A stretch of 64,000 nucleotides of DNA from Methanosarcina sp. UBA289 (GTDB lineage Archaea; Halobacteriota; Methanosarcinia; Methanosarcinales; Methanosarcinaceae): positions 9,792 through 73,791 of the forward strand of contig DAKJ01000004.1 in assembly GCA_002496565.1 (NCBI GenBank), given 5' to 3'. Positions 54,248-63,332 of this stretch are shown here, one piece after another (position 1 is the stretch's first letter; every line of letters starts with the position of its first letter). The translations under genes and the position numbers were made by a program. Below the pieces are notes generated by a model that searched no databases, was not told where the DNA came from, and saw nothing but the letters and a program-made list of their open reading frames with translations.

Positions 54248-54616
54248 TCAGAAATTAATGATTAACTGATTTTCTTCGGTGTATCTCAGAAAAAGCTCGG
54301 CCACTTCTTTTGAGCAGATAAATTCAATTCCAGGTATCAATTCTTCTTTCTTAAGTCCGATCATGTCCGAGGCAAGCTGGCAGCACCGAAATTCAACTCC
54401 CATGTCGATGCATTCCTGAACAGTGGCATCGTATTTGGGTGATCCTCTTGTTTTATCTTTCTTTGCAAGCAACACACCCATAGGACCCCACAGAATTACC
54501 TGCACATCGAGCCCCTTACTCCTGTAATACTTTGCAAACTTGAGAGTTTCCTGCGGACTGGTGCTTTCATACACCATGTTTTTGAGCAGCAATAATACTT
54601 TTTCGACTTTTGTCAT
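54248..54616 (-). CDS. DsrE-family protein
   Basis: 122 residues starting MTKVEKVLLLLKNMVYESTS. Fits the DsrE/DsrF fold: LLLLKNMVYESTSPQETLKF, KGLDVQVILWGPMGVLLAKK, CIDMGVEFRCCQLASDMIGL and CSKEVAELFLRYTEENQLII. The double Cys (FRCCQLAS) is at the position where DsrE/TusD-like proteins carry sulfur, which fits sulfur transfer or persulfide handling. Stand-alone in the window, with no sulfur-relay neighbours. Cytoplasmic. Confidence 0.78.
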   Translation of the reverse strand: MTKVEKVLLLLKNMVYESTSPQETLKFAKYYRSKGLDVQVILWGPMGVLLAKKDKTRGSPKYDATVQECIDMGVEFRCCQLASDMIGLKKEELIPGIEFICSKEVAELFLRYTEENQLIINF

Positions 54617-55246
54617 AAAAACTCCAGGTATGAATAATACATTTCTGAAACAGATTACCTAGATGTATATAAAGTTTCACATTGAAAAAGGAAGTCTATA
54701 TTTTTTCACTTTCTTTATATAATTATGTTCTTCTTTGTGAGCACAGCAAAGTTCAGATACTTTAATCTCGTTAATTCGCTCTATTGCAAGGTAAAGTAAT
54801 ATAGCCACTTCACTACTCTGAATCTAGCCTGAGATTTTTGCAACAAATATTTTTTAAATGTGGGGACTAATTCTAAATGCCCGTTTTTCGAGACTCCGGC
54901 TTTATAAAAATACTTAATTTAAGCTAAGCAATTTATAAATTGTCTTCTAATGTTCTCCATATTTGATGTCTAGTTTCCATATTTGATGTCTATTTTGTAT
55001 CTTTGAAAATAGCACTCCAGTAATAATGAGATAAAAAATATAAATAAAATTATATAAATAGGTTTTACAGTTGGCGTTTGCAGGACTAAGAATTGGAATT
55101 TGAACTAAAGTCGGAATTTGAATTTATGGAATCTGACCTTCGGATATCCTGCTTTCAGGAGCTGATCCTGCCTTCAACTGTTAGTAAAAAGCTGGAAAAA
55201 TAAGCATTATTCGATACCAGATAATTTTAAAAAGGTAAGCTTTTGC
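54617..55246. other. Intergenic region with a 20-base tandem repeat
   Basis: At 54957-54976 and 54977-54996 the unit CCATATTTGATGTCTA(G/T)TTT is repeated back to back. The rest is AT-rich with ORF-free DNA; the valS 3' end lies beyond. No gene or RNA is evident. Confidence 0.5.
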
Positions 55247-57856
55247 TTACCTTACAATTACAACAACCGCGCCTCTGACTTCAAGAACATCGACCTCTCT
55301 GCCTGCGGAGATAACTTCTTTCTTTATCTCTACGGCCTCGGATTCGAGCTCGATAGGTTTGCCGTCTACATTAACGGTTATTTTTCCTGAAGCGGCCTGA
55401 GCTTCAATTGCAGCAGGGTCTTCGGCCTTGAGAGCTTTCACGATAGCGCCTGCGTCTTTTCTGAACCTGGGACCTAGGATACCCATATTGGGTTTAACTT
55501 CTACTGGCACATATTCAAAGGAAGGAGCTCCTTCCATTAACTCAACTTCGGAGTTCGTAGCGCCTGCAATATCTCCTATATCGATATTTGCATTGTATAT
55601 CTCAAGCTTTTTCAGGGGGGCATTAAGTGCCATTCCCAGTTCGGACTTGTATCTGCGGACCTCACCTGTGATCTCCTTAATCAGTTCCCCTGCGGCTTCG
55701 GCTTCTTCATTTATGAAGCTTTCCTCTACTTCCGGCCAGGCCTGTGTATGGACACTCTCATCACTAAATCTTGAGTATAGTTCTTCCGCAAAGAAGGGTA
55801 TAAAGGGTGCAAGCAGAAGCGAGAGAGTTTTAATTGTACTGTAAAGCACATACTGGGCTGCTTTCCTGCCTTCGGGCTCATCACCATAAAGCCTGCTTTT
55901 TACTAGTTCCAGATAGTTGTCAGCAAGGACTTCCCAGGCAAAACCTCTTATGGCTTTGAAGGTAGAATCAAACTGGTACTCATCAAACTCCTTTGTTGCA
56001 GTGTCTACAAGTCTGTTAAGTTTACTCAGTAGCCACCTGTCAATTATTTGGAGAGATTCCACAGGGAAATTCTCGGCGTCTTTTTGTCCGAAGCCCTTCA
56101 GGTGAGACATTGAAAATCTATAGATACTCCACATCTTCTGAAGGAAGCGAGAAGCTGAGACCACGTCTTTCCAGCGGAACATTACATCCGAACCTGTGGA
56201 CCCGCCAACTGCACCCCATTGCCTAAAAGCATCGGCACTGTATTGTGTGGTTACTTCTTCAGGAGAAATAACATTTCCAAGGGATTTGCTCATTTTATGT
56301 CCATCAGGCCCGAGTACCATACCATTAATTACTATAGAGTCCCAGGGTTTCTTTCCTTCAAGGGCTAGACTCCGCAGGATTGTGTAAAAAGCCCAGGTTC
56401 TAATAATATCGTGACCCTGTGGGCGGATCTGCGCAGGCAGGCGGAGGTCGTGCTCGCTTTCCCAGCCCGTGACATGTAATGCCGTGATCGAAGAGTCCAT
56501 CCAAGTGTCAAGCACATCGGTTTCGGGTTCAAATTCAGTTGAGCCGCAGGCGCAGGCTTTCTTCGGAGTTGCTTCATTTGGGTCAATTGGAAGCCAGCTC
56601 TCTTCTGCAATCATTACTTCCCCACACTTCTTGCAGTACCAGATCGGAATTGGGGTTGCAAAGATCCTCTGTCTGGAAATGCACCAGTCCCATTCCATAG
56701 TGCCTGTCCAGTTCTGGAGTCTGACTTTCATGTATTCAGGATACCATTTAATCTCATCTGCAGCTCTTAGGATGCCATCGTTGTCAATTTTTACGAACCA
56801 TTGGGGCTCCGAAAGGATTTCGATAGGAGTATCACAGCGCCAGCAAAGCCCTACATTCTGTTCCAGAGGCTTCTGGTCATAGAGGAAACCTGCGGCTTTC
56901 AGGTCAGCAATGACAGCTTCTCTGCACTCGGCAATGTTCAGGCCTTCATACTTGCCTGCTGCTTTTGTCATCTTTCCCTGTTTGTCAATGGCTTTTATAA
57001 GAGGGAGTCCGTATTTTGCCCACCAGCGTACGTCCTGCTTATCCCCGAAAGTACAGATCATAACAGCGCCTGTACCGAATTCAGGCTCAACATCTTCATC
57101 GGCAATCAGAGTAACTTTCTGGCCAAAGAGCGGAACTGTAATGTCCTGGCCTATGTACTGGCTGTAACGTTTGTCTTCAGGGTTTACCGCAACTGCAACA
57201 CAGGCTGCCATAAGTTCCGGTCTGGTGGTTGCAATGTCTACCTTGTCGAAGTGAACAAAGTTAAGTTTTGTTTGCCTTGTTTCATACTCGACTTCTGCAA
57301 AAGCAATGGCAGTTTCGCAGCGGGGACACCAGTTGACAGGATGTTCTTCGTGATAGATGTATCCATTATTGTACATCCTGACAAAAGATTTCTGCGTTTT
57401 TACAAAGTATGAAGGTTCCATGGTAACGAATTCGTTGCTCCAATCAACGGAAAAACCCAAACGCAGCATTGTTTTTCGCATCTTGTCGATATTTCCTGCA
57501 GTAAGTTCCCTGCACATCCTGCGGAACTCGGCTCGAGGAACCTGATTTTTCGTTATCCCGTGAATTTCTTCAACCTTGACTTCAGTTGGCAAGCCGTGAC
57601 AGTCCCAGCCCTGAGGGAACATTACATTGTATCCACGCATACGTTTGTATCGGGCAACAAAGTCAATATAGCACCAGTTAAGTGCGTTTCCTATATGGAA
57701 ATTACCTGTAGGATAAGGAGGAGGGGTGTCGATAATATATTGGGGGCGGGTATCTTCCCCCCAGTTAAAATGGTACATGGAGAGGTTCCACTTCTCCATC
57801 CACTTTTCCTCAACCTCACTTGCATTATATTCTTTTGGAATTTCTGATTCTGTCAT
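55247..57856 (-). CDS. valS: Valyl-tRNA synthetase
   Basis: 869 residues, class Ia. The HIGH-type motif is PPPYPTGNFHIGNALNW, the editing domain (CP1) spans roughly 190-330 and the KMSKS motif is GPDGHKMSKSLGN. Zinc-ribbon cysteines are seen (WCPRCET, LCWRCDTP, WYCKKCGE and ACACGS). The last 100 residues are the ValRS C-terminal domain. Charges tRNA-Val in the cytoplasm. Starts MTESEIPKEYNASEVEEKWM. Monocistronic; the region 57857-58336 upstream is non-coding. Confidence 0.97.
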   Translation of the reverse strand: MTESEIPKEYNASEVEEKWMEKWNLSMYHFNWGEDTRPQYIIDTPPPYPTGNFHIGNALNWCYIDFVARYKRMRGYNVMFPQGWDCHGLPTEVKVEEIHGITKNQVPRAEFRRMCRELTAGNIDKMRKTMLRLGFSVDWSNEFVTMEPSYFVKTQKSFVRMYNNGYIYHEEHPVNWCPRCETAIAFAEVEYETRQTKLNFVHFDKVDIATTRPELMAACVAVAVNPEDKRYSQYIGQDITVPLFGQKVTLIADEDVEPEFGTGAVMICTFGDKQDVRWWAKYGLPLIKAIDKQGKMTKAAGKYEGLNIAECREAVIADLKAAGFLYDQKPLEQNVGLCWRCDTPIEILSEPQWFVKIDNDGILRAADEIKWYPEYMKVRLQNWTGTMEWDWCISRQRIFATPIPIWYCKKCGEVMIAEESWLPIDPNEATPKKACACGSTEFEPETDVLDTWMDSSITALHVTGWESEHDLRLPAQIRPQGHDIIRTWAFYTILRSLALEGKKPWDSIVINGMVLGPDGHKMSKSLGNVISPEEVTTQYSADAFRQWGAVGGSTGSDVMFRWKDVVSASRFLQKMWSIYRFSMSHLKGFGQKDAENFPVESLQIIDRWLLSKLNRLVDTATKEFDEYQFDSTFKAIRGFAWEVLADNYLELVKSRLYGDEPEGRKAAQYVLYSTIKTLSLLLAPFIPFFAEELYSRFSDESVHTQAWPEVEESFINEEAEAAGELIKEITGEVRRYKSELGMALNAPLKKLEIYNANIDIGDIAGATNSEVELMEGAPSFEYVPVEVKPNMGILGPRFRKDAGAIVKALKAEDPAAIEAQAASGKITVNVDGKPIELESEAVEIKKEVISAGREVDVLEVRGAVVVIVR

Positions 57857-58336
57857 AAAGACACTCCATGATTGGGAAATAGTGTAAGAACTCTTGGGGT
57901 TTAGAGTGCTTGCGATTATTTAAATATATCTGGTTTTGTATGAAGTGAACATTTCTTCTTTTTCAACGCCCTATCCAGTATTTGACAGATATATACATTT
58001 GACTTCTATTGATTTCATTTTTATCCGAAAAACAATTTTCACAAAATAAAACACTTACAATCAGTTATAATCTTACTATTGGCAGCATAGACTAACTTGT
58101 CAGCATATAGTAACACTATTAGAACGGAAAGCTGTCAGAAGGCTATAGTTCTCAAGAAAACTGTGTAATATTTTAGAATAGCCCAAAATAGAAATTAACT
58201 GAAAAGAAAGCAGAAATAGATGCAAGTTAAAAAGTATAAAACAAAGTTCGGATTAGATTCTGCTCGGATTCAGCTTAGAAAAAGCTAACTTTCTTCTTTT
58301 TCTATCCAATTTTCTTCTTCCTGTGATCTGTACCAG
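57857..58336. other. Upstream region of valS, no gene seen
   Basis: About 480 bases between valS and the first HAD gene. AT-rich, without a supported reading frame or repeat. The valS promoter should be close to 57900 (a tatttaaatata stretch). Confidence 0.4.
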
Positions 58337-58990
58337 TTATGCGTATTTCCATGCTTCGCGGATGTGCATTGCATTCATTCCCAGGCTCTGGGGTGGGTAA
58401 ATATCATTTTCGGGCGTGTCGCCGATTGAGAGTACTTCCCAGGGTTCAAGCCCAAGTTGATCAAGAGCCAGCTTGAAAAGTCGGGTGTCAGGTTTTTTGA
58501 TCCTATGGTCGGAAGATAGAATTACGAAGTTAAATTGATCGTAAAGGTTCAGGAAGCGAAGTTCTTGTTCGGTAAAAACTCTCTGGGCATTGGAAACGAT
58601 ACACTTCGGAACATTTCGATATTTCTCAAGCAGGCGCAAACTCTGGGGATAGGCTTCAAGCTTTCTTAAGGATGCAGTCCTGAAGGTTCTGGCAGTTTCA
58701 ACTCCAAGCCACTTGGGATCGATTTCCCGGAAAGCATTTTCGGCACAGATCTCTGTAAAGATTTCTTCAATGCGGATATCCGGATGCTGATGACCTGAAC
58801 TTCCAAGTCTTTGTATTACTTTCCGTCTGTATTCTTCCTTGAGCCGATCAGGTTCGACTCTCACACCCTGATAAAGCAGCCACCTGCTCAGCCTTTTGTT
58901 CGTTTCCCGACTTTTTTCATCAGTCCTGATGTCAATAAGGGTTTTATAACAGTCAAAAATTAGACCTTTTATCTTTCCGTTTTGGAGCAT
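58337..58990 (-). CDS. HAD-superfamily phosphatase, paralogue 1
   Basis: 217 residues. Motif I is LIFDCYKTLIDIRTDEKSRE, where the second residue after the nucleophile Asp (D-x-Y) is Tyr, as in 2-haloacid dehalogenases. Motif II is CIVSNAQRVFTE, motif III the Lys in RIKKPDTRLFKLAL and motif IV IGDTPENDIYPPQSLGMNAM. It should hydrolyse a small phosphate or, by the motif I change, act as a dehalogenase-like hydrolase; the substrate is unknown. A tandem 15-base repeat lies immediately upstream of its start. The paralogue is at 60105-60869. Confidence 0.85.
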   Translation of the reverse strand: MLQNGKIKGLIFDCYKTLIDIRTDEKSRETNKRLSRWLLYQGVRVEPDRLKEEYRRKVIQRLGSSGHQHPDIRIEEIFTEICAENAFREIDPKWLGVETARTFRTASLRKLEAYPQSLRLLEKYRNVPKCIVSNAQRVFTEQELRFLNLYDQFNFVILSSDHRIKKPDTRLFKLALDQLGLEPWEVLSIGDTPENDIYPPQSLGMNAMHIREAWKYA

Positions 58991-59034
58991 AGGGACTCTC
59001 CTTCAGTTTTTCGGAATTTTTAGAGTTCTAGATT

Positions 59035-59094
59035 TCTATAATTATGACATCTATAATTCTGGCGTCTATAATTCTAGCTTCTATAATCTTGTCT
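59035..59094. repeat. Tandem 15-base repeat (four copies) upstream of HAD paralogue 1
   Basis: The unit TCTATAATTCTGGCG occurs with variations at 59035, 59050, 59065 and 59080 (TCTATAATTATGACA, TCTATAATTCTGGCG, TCTATAATTCTAGCT, TCTATAATCTTGTCT). It lies 45 bases above the ATG of the HAD gene, on its promoter side. Confidence 0.65.
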
Positions 59095-59498
59095 TCAATT
59101 AATCACTTGATAATAGCTATCATATATATATTTTACGTAAATATCTATATATTTAGTGAATAGCAATGTATAGTTTTTAATTCTATAGGTAATTAATTTT
59201 GTACAAGGACTGTGCAGAGGAAATATCTGGACCTAGATTACGGTTAGGTGAAAAAACTGATTTTCTATGGAAATCCATATTGCCCTATCTTCCTCTATCT
59301 AAACCATATACAGGAAGCCCAATAAAGGTAGATTGTGAGGAATATAAAAGAAAAGTACAATAGAGGAATTCTTTAGTTAGATAGATTCGTGTAAGAAGAT
59401 ATTTTCAAGATATAAAATCAAAGAAATATCAAATCTTGGGTGTAATATTAGCAGCAATAATGAGTTAGATGAAGTTTTGTAATCGTCTCATAAATTCC

Positions 59499-59615
59499 TT
59501 ATTTTTTTAAATTCCTTACGCTTCCTAAAATACCTAATAGTTTAAACAAAATAAAATAAACAAACCAGGTCATCAAAACGACACACGCGAGTTTTAAAAT
59601 CAACGTAATATCCAT
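59499..59615 (-). CDS. Very small membrane protein (38 residues)
   Basis: ATG 59615 with AGGT about seven bases upstream. The protein is MDITLILKLACVVLMTWFVY, then FILFKLLGILGSVRNLKK. One long hydrophobic helix followed by a basic tail, the typical plan of small membrane proteins. No family can be assigned. The surrounding 1 kb, 59095-60104, holds otherwise a MITE-like element. Confidence 0.4.
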   Translation of the reverse strand: MDITLILKLACVVLMTWFVYFILFKLLGILGSVRNLKK

Positions 59616-59836
59616 AAAAATCAACCTATAAAATCATTATATTTTTATATATTGCCCGAGGATTTTCTTCCAGTTTTATATTATATTCTATAAATATGAA
59701 AAATCTTTGCGATATTATTTGTAATATCACCATTAACAAAAAACAAGATTCATTTTGTAGAATGTTTTCAAATAAAATAGATAGTTCTTTTATTTAAAGT
59801 TTTATTTAACAACATGAAGTTGGGTTTTTATATACA

Positions 59837-59961
59837 GAACTCATCTCAAAACTCACAATGCTTTTTGAATCTTTTATTTTAGTGGCAAATCGAGCCCCTG
59901 ATCATGAAAGCAATCCTGAATAATTCTGACAATTGAGAAAAATGGGTTTTGGGATGAGCTC
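59837..59961. mobile_element. MITE-like repeat, copy 4
   Basis: A 125-base element whose left end GAACTCATCTCAAAACTCA is inverted at the right end as TGGGTTTTGGGATGAGCTC. The interior shares CTGATCATGAAAGCAATCCT with copies at 14419 and 23525. Best preserved copy in the window. Non-coding. Confidence 0.7.
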
Positions 59962-60104
59962 TTTCATAAAAATATAAAACATAATGTTAAATCCCCGTTT
60001 AAATTCAAAAGATAGGGAGTCTTCATAATAAAGGAAAATAGATTAAATAAAGAGTTTGGAAATTTACTGCCTCACTGAAAAGAGTTTGATATTTTTCATT
60101 CCAG

Positions 60105-60869
60105 TTACTCCTTCAGACCGAACTGTTTCCATGCCTCTTCAATATGCATGGTGCGCATTCCAAGTTTTTTTGCAGGCACTAGATCATTTTCGTTAGAATC
60201 TCCTATTGACATAACGCACTTGGGTTCGAGTTCAAGGTCCATCTTTTTGAGCGCAGTCATAAAAATCCTGAGGTCAGGTTTCTTGTACCCTACATCTGAT
60301 GAGAAGATAACAAAATCAAAATAATCATGGAGCCCGAGGAACCTGAGTTCCAGTTCGGAAAAAACTCTTTGACCATTAGAAATTATGCACTTCGGGATAT
60401 TTATACAGTGTTCAATTAATTTTATGCTCTGAGGGAAAGCTTGGAGTTTTCGTATAGAAGCTGCCCTAAAAACCCTTGAAGTCTCTACTCCAAGACTTTC
60501 TTCGTCAATTTTCCAGACCGAATTCTCCCTGCAAATCTCTGCAAAGATTTCCTCTACCTTTATCTCGGGATATATTTCCTTTGAATTCTCCATTTTCTGC
60601 CTGACCTTAAACATATACGTTTCCCACAGTTTTTCAGGCTTTATCTTTACTCCCTCATAAGCGAGCCACGCGCTCAGCACTTGATATGTCTCCAAGCTAT
60701 GTTCTTCGGTACGAATATCAATTAGGGTCTCGTAGCAGTCAAAGATAACCCCTTTTATATGGCAGCTCTCAAATGCCTCCTCTCCTTTTTCTGGAGAATG
60801 ACTCAAAAATGTAACCTTAGCTTCACCTTTTTCAAGCTTGTAATCGTTAGAGATGATCTTTCCTCCCAC
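60105..60869 (-). CDS. HAD-superfamily phosphatase, paralogue 2
   Basis: 254 residues. Motif I is VIFDCYETLIDIRTEEHSLE (D-x-Y again), motif II CIISNGQRVFSE, motif III GYKKPDLRIFMTAL and motif IV IGDSNENDLVPAKKLGMRTM. Paralogue of 58337-58990; the two share the same length, order of motifs and DIRT motif. This copy has a 37-residue N-terminal extension before the nucleophile. The likely start is the GTG/ATG at 60869, but the tandem repeat upstream makes it hard to verify. Function unknown; neighbours include an APH-type kinase, so a phosphorylation/dephosphorylation pair is possible. Confidence 0.82.
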   Translation of the reverse strand: MGGKIISNDYKLEKGEAKVTFLSHSPEKGEEAFESCHIKGVIFDCYETLIDIRTEEHSLETYQVLSAWLAYEGVKIKPEKLWETYMFKVRQKMENSKEIYPEIKVEEIFAEICRENSVWKIDEESLGVETSRVFRAASIRKLQAFPQSIKLIEHCINIPKCIISNGQRVFSELELRFLGLHDYFDFVIFSSDVGYKKPDLRIFMTALKKMDLELEPKCVMSIGDSNENDLVPAKKLGMRTMHIEEAWKQFGLKE

Positions 60870-60884
60870 ACCCTTAACTAAACA

Positions 60885-61040
60885 GTTACCTAATTGCTTT
60901 TTATTTTACTTAACTATCTTTCATTTACTTAATTAACTTTTTTCAGTTAATTGGCTTCTTCCTTTACTTAATTGCCCTTTATCCTTATCTAATTGCCTCT
61001 TATTTTTCAGTCAATTGGCCTTTATTTTTTATTCTGTCGG
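60885..61040. repeat. Degenerate tandem repeat upstream of HAD paralogue 2
   Basis: Six to seven diverged units of about 21-24 bases built on TTACTTAATTGCC(T)TTTATT, between the HAD gene and the end of the APH gene. It is on the promoter side of the HAD gene, as is the 15-base repeat of paralogue 1. Confidence 0.55.
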
Positions 61041-61043
61041 TTT

Positions 61044-61991
61044 TTATCTTTTGTTAATTGCTTCTAAGCATTCACGTGCTTCTTTAATCAAATAATTTCT
61101 ATAGTCTCCCCGATGAAGTCTGGCCGAACGGAGAAGTCCTATACTCATAAAAAAAGGCAAAATCTCGGTAATATAGTTAAAATCCTTTTCATCACTACTG
61201 TATTCCCAGAGAAAATTTCCTATATAAGGTTCGGCTTTCCATCCTCCCCCTCTGTGCAGTTCAAACTCATTTTTAATTTCTGCGGTAAGAATCCCGAGAT
61301 CTCTTACTGGATGCGCGTGAAACCAGGAACTTTCAAAGTCAAGTGCATAAGGCTGACCTTTACAAAAGATATAATTGGAAGGAGTAACGTCCCTGTGAAC
61401 CATGCAGCCGTACTCCCTGTTTAGAAGGGGACTGTACCACCATTGTCCAAGCAGTCTATTGAAAGTCTCTCTGATATTACTATCCAGTTTCAGATGGTCC
61501 AGCACTTCATGATAATTTCCGAACTCTTTTTCCTTATTGTAGGAAGATTTTGTATGCTCATGCAGATGTCTAAGCATATGTGCAACTGCGGCAAGTTTTT
61601 CATAAAGTTTTTCTTCATGACTGAAGTACCACGCCAGAGATTTTCCAGGTATATGTTCGGTTACAAGGGCGCAATTGAACTTCTTATTGATTGCAAGTGG
61701 CTTTGCAACATTTATTACAGAAGCAGCCTTTTTAAGATTCAGATATTCGTTCACCATGCCTTTGTAAGGGTTATAATCTTTCAACTGGCCGGTAGGCTCA
61801 GCAAAAAACTTTGCCATAACGCTAAAGTGTTCACCCTTGAAATGATACCTGCAGACCGTATGGGATGACTTGTACTTAAAAACATCAACAGAGCAATTTT
61901 TATTCTTGAGCCGATGCCCGACAACTTCTTCGACAAGCCAATCCCTGAAAGGGTCTCCAAGGCTTAAAGTATTAACATGGAGTGATGCCAC
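61044..61991 (-). CDS. APH-type phosphotransferase
   Basis: 315 residues, aminoglycoside phosphotransferase/protein-kinase-like fold. Brenner motif CMVHRDVTPSNYIF (catalytic Asp, Asn), followed by the metal-binding YALDFESSWFHAHPVRDLG. The N-lobe has VMAKFFAEPTGQ (Lys) and NEYLNL. Family members phosphorylate small alcohols such as choline, homoserine, aminoglycosides or lipids. The real substrate is unknown; antibiotic resistance is unlikely in an archaeon. Stands next to the HAD phosphatase, both minus strand, with the repeat region between. Confidence 0.83.
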   Translation of the reverse strand: MASLHVNTLSLGDPFRDWLVEEVVGHRLKNKNCSVDVFKYKSSHTVCRYHFKGEHFSVMAKFFAEPTGQLKDYNPYKGMVNEYLNLKKAASVINVAKPLAINKKFNCALVTEHIPGKSLAWYFSHEEKLYEKLAAVAHMLRHLHEHTKSSYNKEKEFGNYHEVLDHLKLDSNIRETFNRLLGQWWYSPLLNREYGCMVHRDVTPSNYIFCKGQPYALDFESSWFHAHPVRDLGILTAEIKNEFELHRGGGWKAEPYIGNFLWEYSSDEKDFNYITEILPFFMSIGLLRSARLHRGDYRNYLIKEARECLEAINKR

Positions 61992-62175
61992 CTCAAATTA
62001 CCCCCACTTTTCCAGAACTCCCACAGTTGTATGTTTTTCCGCAATATAATCCCATCTCAAGTTAATTTTTGTAATTGAGTAGTCGCCAGTTTTAAGGTTT
62101 GATTATCCAATACTTACAACAGTATACTATAGTTTGGATATTTTATATTGTTATTGGTGTTTAACTGCAAGGAGC
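61992..62175. other. Intergenic stretch without a gene
   Basis: About 180 bases of upstream DNA for the APH gene. Contains no supported reading frame. Confidence 0.4.
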
Positions 62176-62319
62176 TTATTCTTCTTTCTCAAGTTTGGAC
62201 CCTCCGATGGCAGCTGTGTTATTGTCTTCTATTTCTTCCCAGTATCCCTGTAAGGCGAGTCCCTGAGTTTGATTCTTACAATCCACTTTGCTTACATCTG
62301 CGAAATGTGGAATATAATC
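62176..62319 (-). pseudogene. Coding fragment of unknown protein
   Basis: A minus-strand frame between two stops (TAA 62176-62178 and TAA at 62320-62322) reads DYIPHFADVSKVDCKNQTQG, LALQGYWEEIEDNNTAAIGG and SKLEKEE. The amino-acid use looks coding, but there is no start codon or ribosome-binding site. Probably the C-terminal remnant of a lost gene. I do not recognise it. Confidence 0.4.
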
Positions 62320-62608
62320 TTAATTTTTTGATAAGCTTAATATTTATATATAATTAATATTTATCTCTCTTCTAATATTATATTCGCTAAATACTACTGT
62401 CGCAGCGATACAATTTGGAGCAATTTCACCGACGTATAAATTAGCGACATATAATATGAGGATAATTTTACCAATAGTATTCTACAGATAAATTTGACTT
62501 GTTAATTGGTAAGATTATATTTAAGCAGTGTATCTGCTAATGGAAATGAGTTGAAAAACTAACAACTTTAGATTCTACCATATAAATAAAAACTTGGGGT
62601 GTAAACAA
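62320..62608. promoter_or_regulatory. Promoter region of the His-rich exported protein
   Basis: About 290 AT-rich bases. A tatatataattaat stretch near 62345 and a TTTAAGCAG-like element near 62520 are candidate promoter parts. Nothing else is visible. Confidence 0.35.
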
Positions 62609-62905
62609 ATGGGGAAACAAATGATTGATAGAATTAAAAAGACACTGACTATTTTATCGGTAGTTCTTTTTGTAGTGTCAATAACAGCTGCTGCAGTAAG
62701 TGCAAATGACGGTTACAACCGTGGTGACTATGGTCATCACGGTGGTTACGATCATCATGGCGGCTATGATCATCATGGCGGCTATGATCATCACCACGGC
62801 GGCTACCATCATGGCGGCTACGATCATCACCACGGCGGCTACCATCATGGCGGCTACGATCATCACCGCGGTGGCTACGGTGGTCATCACGGCGGTTATA
62901 GGTAA
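62609..62905 (+). CDS. Gly/His/Tyr-rich exported repeat protein
   Basis: 98 residues from ATG 62609 (GGGGTG upstream). Residues about 9-33 are a signal peptide, IKKTLTILSVVLFVVSITAA then AVSA, very similar to that of the Cys-rich peptide at 23952-24206. The mature part is made of about eleven repeats of HHGGYD and HHHGGYHHGGYD type, with over a third His. Such repeats bind Ni, Zn, Cu or Co. The likely role is extracellular metal binding or part of the cell surface. A clear terminator hairpin follows at 63057. I know no characterised homologue; the His-rich composition makes the call on metal binding an inference. Confidence 0.75.
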   Translation: MGKQMIDRIKKTLTILSVVLFVVSITAAAVSANDGYNRGDYGHHGGYDHHGGYDHHGGYDHHHGGYHHGGYDHHHGGYHHGGYDHHRGGYGGHHGGYR

Positions 62906-63056
62906 TTAATAATCCTGAAGAAGATAGTAGTTACTGCAGTATGACAATATTAATCTCAATATTAAAAACTAAATACTATGGTTATGAGGCTCTGTTATAG
63001 CTAATTATTTAATTTTTCATAAGCTAAGAAAAAGATTAACACAAAATACACGGAAA

Positions 63057-63083
63057 GCACGGAGACTTTCCGTGCGCTTTTTT
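63057..63083 (+). terminator. Terminator with alternative hairpins downstream of the His-rich gene
   Basis: GCACGG (63057-63062) pairs with CCGTGC (63070-63075), followed by GCTTTTTT. An alternative stem, CGGAAAG (63051-63057) with CTTTCCG (63066-63072), excludes the first, so two structures compete. It lies about 150 bases after the stop of the gene. Confidence 0.6.
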
Positions 63084-63180
63084 CCTTTCTGCAGTACTTT
63101 CGAAGAGTACACGGCTCATACACACATTTGAAATTAATTCGGAGGGCATATACTTGACTGTTCTTTTCTTTAATATGGAT

Positions 63181-63290
63181 TCAAAATTGAAATTTTGACA
63201 TATTTTGGAATGAATGCACTAGAATAATTATTAATAATACAAAATTTTGAGAAGCAATTTTGAGTTTTGGGATTAACCCTTAATAAATAA
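63181..63290. mobile_element. Possible MITE-like repeat remnant, copy 5
   Basis: Only the right-end phrase GAGTTTTGGGATTAACCCTT is recognisable at about 63271-63290; the left inverted end is not found. Weak copy of the family. Confidence 0.3.
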
Positions 63291-63332
63291 GCAGGTGAAT
63301 AAAGCCATCATTAAATAGAGCCTGAAAGGATT

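Noticed and set aside
59035..61040. CRISPR array
   Set aside because: The tandem units are only 15-24 bases with no unique spacers, and no cas genes are present.
62678..62890. Met/Val/Ala-rich frames on both strands in the His-rich gene
   Set aside because: Shadow frames created by the repeated DNA; the HHGGY frame has the leader and ribosome-binding site.
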